Shown in pieces: positions 20,733 through 28,718 of a DNA stretch of 64,000 nt. Each line of letters starts with the position of its first letter. Position 1 is the stretch's first letter. Source of the DNA: Haematococcus lacustris. Its lineage: Eukaryota; Chlorophyta; Chlorophyceae; Chlamydomonadales; Haematococcaceae. The notes under the pieces are model-generated. The model did no database searches and had not been told where the DNA came from. It was given only the letters and a program-made list of their open reading frames with translations. The stretch lies in contig JASKMD010000029.1 in the NCBI GenBank assembly GCA_030144725.1, forward strand, positions 8,936,358-9,000,357. The letters are read 5' to 3'. The translations under genes were made by a program, and so were the position numbers.

Positions 20733-23700
20733 ATGCTCTACTATTCCCAACCAGCACCGGTTCACCGACTAGCACTTGTTCACCGACCAGCGCTAGTGTA
20801 CCAACCAGCGCTGGTTCACCGACCAGCGCTGGTACACGAACTAGCGCTGGTTCACCGACCAGCGCTGGTACACGAACTAGCGCTGGTTCACCGACCAGCG
20901 CTGGTACACGAGAGCTGGGCCAGGCACTGGCAGCAGCCCGCGGAACAGGTGGGGAACCTAGACTACAGAACGTACACAGCCGCACAGCTGCAAGCTATGA
21001 ATACGCAACTAGACAAAGACACTGACATTACCATGACCTGGCCCTTGTCCACAGTTGTTGCCATGAACCCGGCCTATGAGCCCGCCGCCACCAACGCTAC
21101 CAACGCACCCGCAGCGGTAAGAATCACAACCAGAATCCATTCTCACCACTATGGAAAACACACAGTACACACACAACCACACCAACACACACCTGCCGTT
21201 GATAACCGCAGGAGGGAGCTGTGGCAGCTGAGATGGAAACTTGATCACACAAGACACGAGAGGGAGGGTACAAGTGGAGGAGCCTTCCCACTAGACCACT
21301 GCCCTAGATACTGTCGGACTGAGAGGACGGAGGATCGCAGGCTGGTGGTTGCTGTGGATGGGGACATGCACATGAGACGGAGGGGGGCAGGACATATGCC
21401 TCATGCCTCTGACCAACAAGATGCTCAAGCCCACACCCCAGGAAAGGACATGGTGCTAGGGACAGGCATCATAGAATTGACATGCTTGCGCACATGCAGG
21501 AGCACTCAGAGAAGCTCGCACAAGAGAACCAGGGGACAAATAGACATGCACCATGCTACTCACTGCCCATACCCCCAACAGGCTAGGAGCATGGAAGCTA
21601 GGAACATGAGAGACCACACCATAGGCAAGAGTGGGATAACTGAGACGAACGCTACTGCAGTGTCATGGCTGTACACCTGCAGTGTCAAATTGTGTAATAA
21701 AACTGCCATGGACTGCATGGACCGATGTTGCACCATCATTACCCCTATGCCCAACCCCCCCTTTGGACACCCCAACTGGACACCCATCCAACAATTGGGC
21801 ATGGACTGGCAAATCATATCCTACCTGGCCTGCGTCTGCACCTGGATCAGCATATGTATGAAACGACATACACCTACATACTCGCACGCCCAATCTCAGC
21901 AGTGTCGCAAGAAACAACGTAAGAACCTTGCCAGGCTCAACGCCTCCCTACACAACATTATGTATAACTGGCTACTTGGCATAGATGGGACCCTTCAAAA
22001 TATGACAGCCATGAACCGCCTGAAACACGCTACCTGCACCTACCTCAAAGGGCACAACAACGGAAGGACCATCAGGACTATAGTGTACAACACTACACTA
22101 CAAGCATACATGACGTACTACCTCAACCCAAACATCATAAGCCACCCCACATGGAACATGGCTATCAGTAAATACATGGCACGGTGCATCTACATCAGCT
22201 GGCTACTGCTGGCAGCAGGGGATATCGAAGAGAATCCAGGACCTGACGTCTTGCACTTCGAGCAACAAGTAGCATCTCACTGCCAAATACATGCCCTCAA
22301 CATGGCGGCGGGACACCCTTGGCTCACTAACCAGGAACTGGCCAACTTCCACACGTCCGAGCTACACGCGCGACGCGGGGACCAACGCACAATATGGGCA
22401 TTAGCCAGAGACGAACAAGGCGCGTGCAACGACACTGTCATTAATCTCTACCTGATGTCACACTACGGCCTCAGCACACACACAGTGGCGCACCTGCGAA
22501 CACGGAGCGATTGGTCAACCCGCAACCTCGACGCGCTGTCCGCCACCCACGGCACGACAGCCTTCTTATGCAAGGCCCCGGCTCACAGCATGGCGATAAG
22601 GAAACACGATGGCGCATGGTACCTCCTTGACTCCCAAGCGGACGCCCCTATCCGGCTACGGCCCACAGGACAATACATGTACCCCGGTACATGCGAGATA
22701 CAAGCAATCATTAGCACCGCAAACCACACGGCGGAGATGGAGGCGGCAAGGCAGAGGGTAAGGCTCGGGCCCATCATAAGCCACCCACAAGAAGCACAGA
22801 GGCCCTACTGGGAAGGGCAGTACAAGAAGTGCTGCCTTGCACACGCCATCAACATGGCCATGGGGAAACCTATGATCAGGCCCGATGACGTGATAACTCA
22901 CTGTAAAGCGCTGGGTACACACATCCAAGACCTAGCCAACAAGGCTAGGCAAGAGAACAGGCCGATACCACTGCGTAGCAGCCTACCACACATATATGAA
23001 GAATCAGGCAACTTCACAGTGTCCACCATGAACCACTACCTATACCATTACCACAAGGACCTCCACCTATGCCCTACCGCCACCGAGCTTACACCCGGCA
23101 ACATCACACCCGAGCTTCTCACCACGCTCACTGGCAACACAGACAGCTACACCAACACAGCTGCCATTCTCATCACCAACAATCACGCTACCACCATTCG
23201 CCGCACAGACCACGCATGGCACTGGCTGGACTCGGAACAAAGCCACCCATGCCGATTGGACACCCCGGAAGACTGGCTTCAGCTGAAGGGTACGCTCGTT
23301 CAAATCAAAAAGGGCGACGCGGCTAATACCAACCTCATCCATCCACTATGCTGGCTAGCTGACCCCACGAGGCGCGCCACAACGGAGCAGCTAGAACAAC
23401 ATCTACGTACCACCCACATCGACCTTACTACCCAAGACCTGGGCACACAACCCGCGCACAGCCCCCGAACTGACCGGCCGATACCTAACATCGACACTGC
23501 ACGACCAGCTAGCTATAAGCGCATACTAACAGCCACAGAAGACACCCACCCGACAGACAAGCAGGCCCGGCCGCGACTGCGCCAGGTCGCCCCCACAGTC
23601 ACTCTTCCCACTCTACAAGACCGGTCAGGCAGCAGTAAACGGCCCATGTCATCGGGCACCATCGTAGACAAAAGACGGAACAAGTCAAGAGAGCAACCCA

Positions 23701-26700
23701 AGGACTCGCACACGCAGACCCTGATGTACAAATACCTCAACACAACCCCCACTCCACTCCCCGCCGCCATCCCCACAACACCGCCGCCCCCCACCGCTAA
23801 CCTACCTGAGCACCCAGGACCACACCCACAACACAACACCCTGCTAGCCCGGCAGCCACAACCAACACACAATCGACAGCACATCACACTTACGACCCTG
23901 AACGTCAGAAGCCTCCATAGGTCCAGGAACGACGTCCTCAACCTTGTACATCAACACAACCCGGACATTCTAATCCTAACTGAAACTATGACCCAGCCCA
24001 AGAGCAACAATCCAGGCTCTGGCTGGTTGAAGAGAGTCATGCCAGACTATACGACACACCGACACAGAGGTCACAGTGAAGTACTAATAGGCATCAAACA
24101 CAACTTAGCCATCCAAATGAAAGCCACTACGCTCCCACCGAGCATTGACGCTGAGGTAAACGCACGATGCGTCATCCTGACCCTCAACCAACACCAGTGC
24201 GAACAACTCACGATCATCGCCACGTACTGGCCGTCGGGAAACAACGGCGACGCGCTCTCACTGCGAGGGAAAATGCAAGAACACATACGAACAGCCACGG
24301 GCCACCTGACCGGCTCACTCATCCTTGCGGGAGATATCAACGCCACGATGAAAACAGAGGATCGCTCCGAGCACACCGAGTACACACAAGATAACATGAT
24401 GAGGGTGTTCGCCACAGAAATGCACCTGAAGGAAGCTGATCCCGACGACCGGGCCTGGACCTACCAACAACCGCACTGCAAAAGCCGCATCGACGCCATA
24501 CTAACACGCGACGCAAGGCACGGCCCTGAGCACCGCACGAACGTCGATACCAACGCCTATTTGAGCGACCACAGGCCACTCACCGCCACACTGAATACAG
24601 CCCGCCTGGGCATAGCCCTGGCAGCCCCACACAAACCTCCAAAGCACAGCCACACCATCCTCACCACCCCCATTACCAATAAGGACAGGGAAGCCTACCG
24701 CCTGGCAGTGCAACAACCCAGCTCAGGCGTCCCACAATTGCATGCAGAACTGACAGCCTTCTTAGCCCCCATATACACAGAGGCTACCCACCACCTGGCT
24801 ACACTTGGCAATACCAACCCCCAACAACCACATCGCCTGACAACAGTGGCAGGACTCTCGGCCAGGGAAGCTGTAGACACCGCAGCCACCATGCTTACAC
24901 ATCTCCTACAAACCTGCAGGACGGCAGCTATAAAGACATGCAACACTAAGACCCTTACAAGGGGAGGCCAGCACTACCAACGCAGGACCATGTGTAGGAT
25001 TAGACTGGCACTGGGCAGAAAGCTTAAGACCACTAGAGACCTCAGCCTGAAGGCTAACTCCCTCTTTAAGGAAACCAACGTGCACCCGACAATCGACGAT
25101 CTCATTCCAGAGACAGATGCGACAAACGGAGAGATAAGGGACGCGGTGCAAGCGCGACAGGGCGACGACCTAACCGACAATCACGTGCAAGCCGCGCTAG
25201 CCCAACTGACCAATACGTACCGCGACCAAATCCACCAACTAGACGACGACGACTCCGCACTCGCCATCGCGCAAGCTCGCGTCAGAATGCAACAACTGAT
25301 CAGCACCCAGCCCAAGAAGGCTAACAAACGTATCCTACGCCCGTCCCGCACCGACCACAAAGGCCTGCAGGCACTAGCTGAACCTAACACCAAAACCATA
25401 TGCACAGCCCCCGCCGACCTAAATCGGATAATCACCGCAGCATATGGGCAGAAGCTGTCGGCCCCGACCCCCAAGACCGGCCACTACACTAACACACAGA
25501 CACGAAACTACCCGTGGGCTCGCGCAACAGCAGACGACGCCTTCGCAATGCACGCATGCCAAAACATACACTGGTTGCACACAGCCATCATGGACAAGGC
25601 AGGCTTCCAGGAATGCCTCAGCAGGCTGGCAGGAGGCAAGGCCCCGGGACCAGACGGCGTGGAAAACGAAATCATTAAGATGCTGCCATGGGAGATGCGG
25701 GAAACCATCCACCAGCTCTTCATCATCATGTGGGCAACAGGCTGCACACCCACCACGTGGAAAACCAGTGACACTTGCCTGCTCTACAAGGACAAGGGGG
25801 AAGAAACAGACCTTAACTCCTATAGGCCAGTGGGCCTAGCCAACACCGTTTATAAGCTGTGGACCAGCCTAATTACCAAAACGCTGTCTGAGTATGCTGA
25901 AGCTAATGGGATGCTCAGCAAGAACCAGGCTGGGTTCCGCTCCCACAGGAACACCACACAGCAACTACAGATGCTTGTCATGGCCCTTGAGGATGCTAAA
26001 CTGGCCAAGGCAGATATCTACGCACTCCTGGTCGACTTCACCAGTGCGTTCAACACCACCTGCCAGGACAAACTGCTATGGATCATGCACGACCTAGGCT
26101 TCCCCACGGACGCTACTGACGCAGTGAAAGACCTATACACCGGCGCCACAACGCGCTTTAAAACCCCGTACGGCCATACTGACCCGGTACCAGTCAACCG
26201 GGGCACCATACAAGGCGACTCTCTCTCGCCCTTCCTATTTCTCATTTACATCGAACCCCTCCTGAGATGGCTGCAAGTGGGCGCGAGGGGCTATAAATTC
26301 AAATCAGCAACAGCCGACAGCGGGGAACGCGCCACCGTCAGCAGCATCGACTATGCAGATGACATCGCCATACTCTGCAACACCCTTCGCAACCTTCGAT
26401 GCCAAGCGGACAAACTCTCAGCCTTCTCGGACTGGGGTCACCTCATCATCTCACACAGTAAAACCCTCGCAACAGCGGCGCTCCACCACTCGGTCGAAAC
26501 CGGCATGTGCAGCAACGCGACCGAAGCGGACAAGCGGGCCCGCCAACAACTCCAAACCGTCAGACTACAAGGGAAACCCGTCACCTACCACCGCCCGACC
26601 TCACCCTTCACCTACCTGGGGGTGCTCATCACCATGACGCTGGACTGGAAACCGCAACACACCGCTATGATCACCCAGCTCCGCCTAAAACTCGAGAGAC

Positions 26701-28718
26701 TCAGACGCTCCTTTGCTAGCGCTAGACAGGCCATACACATCATCCGCACGGCCATCATACCCAGCCTAGCCTACAGCTTCTGTGCCGTGCCCTGCACCCC
26801 TGGGGACCTTGAGCTATACGACAGGTCCATCAATCAATGCGTGAAGCTTAAGCTCAGACTCCCCCTGGGAACGCCCAATGCCATCATCAGAGAAGACGCC
26901 GGGAAACTAGGCATGGGCATCAGCTCCACAGCCCAGGAATACCATGCTCGCAATACGACAGCCCTCACACACAGCCTCCAGTCCACAGATGTGACGCACG
27001 CCCACATCTCAAGGAGCATGCTGCACAAACAAATCACTTGGCTCAGTACCCAGGCTAGCACACAAGGACACCGCATGCTCACCCTCCTTCACCATACCCT
27101 CAGGGCACGGCAGCTAGTCTATACCTCACTAGCCGGGCTGGCAGCCACGGAAGGGGGACTACCCCTCTACCCCGAGGAATGCCACACACTCGGCCGCCTC
27201 ATCACGCAAGCCATCAGCTCTCAAGCACACGATGTCGTTAGTGCCAGCATCACCTGCCTCAAAAGCCTCGGCGTCACGCACGCATCTGAGCTCAGCTGCA
27301 AGGGCAACACACACATCATCACCGGTAGCATGCTCACATCGAAGTACGGGAAAAAGGTCAAGCAGAAGCACATCATCGCCCTCAACAAACTTGCGGCCAT
27401 GGCGGCCCAGCCCTCATGCCCAGACGCGACCGTAACGCGCACCATCCGGGACAGCCGCAACACATCACTCGACCTCCCGCCCGACCAACGCAGAATCACA
27501 ACATGGGCCGCGGGCCTCACGGAACTTGCGCCCACACCCGCAGTGCCAGACACCAGAACTCGCTATATGGATATGAAAGCGTATGCGGTCAAGCACGCAA
27601 CTCAACCGGCAACGGCGGACCGGACCACAGCGGCACCCGCAGTCCACGAGGCCATTAGGACAAGCTCACGTCTGCTGAAACGAGAGCAACGAGCAACACA
27701 ATCGGCCCCAACGAAGCCCACCCCGCTCAAGGCGGGCATGAAACGGAACAACGAGGGCAGACAGATACAAACCATCCCGGAGGATATAGTGCACATATTA
27801 GGCCTTGACCTCCCAGGGCTCTCCAGCTGGAAGGTGGATAAAGCCTGCCGATGTAAACCCAAGCACCTAGGCTGCATGCTAGGGGCCATGTACGGCCACC
27901 AAGAGGCCATTACCAGCATAGATGGCTGGCAATGGGACGGCATCAACAAGGAAAACTACTACAAGGTGCACTGGAAACCCACAGTCATAGATAGATGGGC
28001 ACTACCTCTATGTGCAGAAGAAGGCTATACACCCACACAAATCGAGACCGTCAGTAGGGAAGAGGCTAAGGACGTATGCACTTGTGAGCTGTGCTGGCTA
28101 CCAAGAGGGGACAGCCCCACGTGCCACAACTGCAAGAGGGCCTACCACCCAACCTGCCTCGAGCAAGCCCACCTGTCAGGACACAAGGAACCAGGATATT
28201 GGCTGTGCCCTATATGCAAATTTGGCAGCAATGACTTCAAGACCACCATGCGTCAGTCAGCGCACTCGGACCTCATACGAGTACACTGGCACCCCACCCT
28301 CGAACCGGCGCCGCTCATCACGGCACACCTGGACTACACGGCAAAGCGCAACGACTACGACGAGGACAACAAGCAGATACGAGAAGCCAGACATGCGAGA
28401 CCCGACGCGAACCTGCCGGCCCACACCCGACAGGGACTGCCGGACCCGCACACCTGGCTACCCCGGTGCACCAACCTACACTCGAAGGCCACCTTCCACA
28501 CGTACCCCATCAACCCGCAGACGGACATCGTCGGGACGGGCAACTGCGAAACCTTCCTCCAACTTCACCCCCACATGACCACCCCCGCGATGAGCCTCGG
28601 CACGGGGGAGCCCATCATGCCACAGCACGACCTAGTGCAACACGTAACGGTCCACGACGAGTCGGGTCGCACAGTAGGCCTCCTGACCAAACCACAACAC
28701 CAACACCTACACGCTTAG
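20733..28718 (+). CDS. LINE copy 2 ORF1: N-domain, 2A, two Josephin-like domains, APE, RT, PHD
   Basis: Open for 2661 codons. The start may be ATG 20733 (reading through the 18-bp repeats) or the in-frame ATG 20997. Residues from 20733: an unrecognised Cys-rich N region up to about 495; 2A peptide GDIEENPGP at 496-504; Josephin-like domain 1 (Cys517, His618, Asp633); Josephin-like domain 2 (Cys701, His818, Asp833); APE endonuclease about 1050-1290 (LTETMT, GDINATMKTEDRS, SDHRPL); RT about 1600-2000 (GGKAPGPDG, GTIQGDSLSP, YADD at nt 26352-26363); PHD finger about 2447-2497 (CTCELC...CHNC..YHPTC...CPIC). It ends at TAG 28716-28718. No internal stop is seen, so the copy could be active. Confidence 0.9.
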   Translation: MLYYSQPAPVHRLALVHRPALVYQPALVHRPALVHELALVHRPALVHELALVHRPALVHESWARHWQQPAEQVGNLDYRTYTAAQLQAMNTQLDKDTDITMTWPLSTVVAMNPAYEPAATNATNAPAAVRITTRIHSHHYGKHTVHTQPHQHTPAVDNRRRELWQLRWKLDHTRHEREGTSGGAFPLDHCPRYCRTERTEDRRLVVAVDGDMHMRRRGAGHMPHASDQQDAQAHTPGKDMVLGTGIIELTCLRTCRSTQRSSHKRTRGQIDMHHATHCPYPQQARSMEARNMRDHTIGKSGITETNATAVSWLYTCSVKLCNKTAMDCMDRCCTIITPMPNPPFGHPNWTPIQQLGMDWQIISYLACVCTWISICMKRHTPTYSHAQSQQCRKKQRKNLARLNASLHNIMYNWLLGIDGTLQNMTAMNRLKHATCTYLKGHNNGRTIRTIVYNTTLQAYMTYYLNPNIISHPTWNMAISKYMARCIYISWLLLAAGDIEENPGPDVLHFEQQVASHCQIHALNMAAGHPWLTNQELANFHTSELHARRGDQRTIWALARDEQGACNDTVINLYLMSHYGLSTHTVAHLRTRSDWSTRNLDALSATHGTTAFLCKAPAHSMAIRKHDGAWYLLDSQADAPIRLRPTGQYMYPGTCEIQAIISTANHTAEMEAARQRVRLGPIISHPQEAQRPYWEGQYKKCCLAHAINMAMGKPMIRPDDVITHCKALGTHIQDLANKARQENRPIPLRSSLPHIYEESGNFTVSTMNHYLYHYHKDLHLCPTATELTPGNITPELLTTLTGNTDSYTNTAAILITNNHATTIRRTDHAWHWLDSEQSHPCRLDTPEDWLQLKGTLVQIKKGDAANTNLIHPLCWLADPTRRATTEQLEQHLRTTHIDLTTQDLGTQPAHSPRTDRPIPNIDTARPASYKRILTATEDTHPTDKQARPRLRQVAPTVTLPTLQDRSGSSKRPMSSGTIVDKRRNKSREQPKDSHTQTLMYKYLNTTPTPLPAAIPTTPPPPTANLPEHPGPHPQHNTLLARQPQPTHNRQHITLTTLNVRSLHRSRNDVLNLVHQHNPDILILTETMTQPKSNNPGSGWLKRVMPDYTTHRHRGHSEVLIGIKHNLAIQMKATTLPPSIDAEVNARCVILTLNQHQCEQLTIIATYWPSGNNGDALSLRGKMQEHIRTATGHLTGSLILAGDINATMKTEDRSEHTEYTQDNMMRVFATEMHLKEADPDDRAWTYQQPHCKSRIDAILTRDARHGPEHRTNVDTNAYLSDHRPLTATLNTARLGIALAAPHKPPKHSHTILTTPITNKDREAYRLAVQQPSSGVPQLHAELTAFLAPIYTEATHHLATLGNTNPQQPHRLTTVAGLSAREAVDTAATMLTHLLQTCRTAAIKTCNTKTLTRGGQHYQRRTMCRIRLALGRKLKTTRDLSLKANSLFKETNVHPTIDDLIPETDATNGEIRDAVQARQGDDLTDNHVQAALAQLTNTYRDQIHQLDDDDSALAIAQARVRMQQLISTQPKKANKRILRPSRTDHKGLQALAEPNTKTICTAPADLNRIITAAYGQKLSAPTPKTGHYTNTQTRNYPWARATADDAFAMHACQNIHWLHTAIMDKAGFQECLSRLAGGKAPGPDGVENEIIKMLPWEMRETIHQLFIIMWATGCTPTTWKTSDTCLLYKDKGEETDLNSYRPVGLANTVYKLWTSLITKTLSEYAEANGMLSKNQAGFRSHRNTTQQLQMLVMALEDAKLAKADIYALLVDFTSAFNTTCQDKLLWIMHDLGFPTDATDAVKDLYTGATTRFKTPYGHTDPVPVNRGTIQGDSLSPFLFLIYIEPLLRWLQVGARGYKFKSATADSGERATVSSIDYADDIAILCNTLRNLRCQADKLSAFSDWGHLIISHSKTLATAALHHSVETGMCSNATEADKRARQQLQTVRLQGKPVTYHRPTSPFTYLGVLITMTLDWKPQHTAMITQLRLKLERLRRSFASARQAIHIIRTAIIPSLAYSFCAVPCTPGDLELYDRSINQCVKLKLRLPLGTPNAIIREDAGKLGMGISSTAQEYHARNTTALTHSLQSTDVTHAHISRSMLHKQITWLSTQASTQGHRMLTLLHHTLRARQLVYTSLAGLAATEGGLPLYPEECHTLGRLITQAISSQAHDVVSASITCLKSLGVTHASELSCKGNTHIITGSMLTSKYGKKVKQKHIIALNKLAAMAAQPSCPDATVTRTIRDSRNTSLDLPPDQRRITTWAAGLTELAPTPAVPDTRTRYMDMKAYAVKHATQPATADRTTAAPAVHEAIRTSSRLLKREQRATQSAPTKPTPLKAGMKRNNEGRQIQTIPEDIVHILGLDLPGLSSWKVDKACRCKPKHLGCMLGAMYGHQEAITSIDGWQWDGINKENYYKVHWKPTVIDRWALPLCAEEGYTPTQIETVSREEAKDVCTCELCWLPRGDSPTCHNCKRAYHPTCLEQAHLSGHKEPGYWLCPICKFGSNDFKTTMRQSAHSDLIRVHWHPTLEPAPLITAHLDYTAKRNDYDEDNKQIREARHARPDANLPAHTRQGLPDPHTWLPRCTNLHSKATFHTYPINPQTDIVGTGNCETFLQLHPHMTTPAMSLGTGEPIMPQHDLVQHVTVHDESGRTVGLLTKPQHQHLHA
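20750..20910. repeat. 18-bp minisatellite with ACCAGCGCTGGT palindrome
   Basis: About nine 18-bp units, (G/C)ACCAGCGCTGGT(T/A)CACC/G-like, each with a palindromic core. The first three are degenerate. It lies at or in the 5' end of LINE copy 2 and is read in frame by the upstream extension of its ORF. Confidence 0.85.
22218..22244 (+). promoter_or_regulatory. 2A ribosome-skipping sequence (GDIEENPGP)
   Basis: GGG GAT ATC GAA GAG AAT CCA GGA CCT encodes the canonical D-(V/I)-E-X-N-P-G-P motif, preceded by the hydrophobic WLLLAA expected upstream of active 2As. In known 2As the ribosome fails to form the last Gly-Pro bond, so the N region would be released from the protease/APE/RT part, which would begin with Pro. 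Confidence 0.85.
22251..23330 (+). other. Tandem Josephin-like cysteine-protease domains within LINE ORF1
   Basis: Two repeats share the layout C-x-x-H-A-x-N-M-A, then about 100 residues later H-x(4)-R-(K/R), then W-(Y/H)-x-L-D-S. Repeat 1 has SHCQIHALNMA (Cys nt 22281), AHSMAIRK (His nt 22584) and WYLLDS (Asp nt 22629). Repeat 2 has CCLAHAINMA (Cys nt 22833), NHATTIRR (His nt 23184) and WHWLDS (Asp nt 23229). This spacing and the W-x-x-(N/D) end resemble the Josephin deubiquitinase fold; the assignment rests on motif reading only. Confidence 0.6.
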
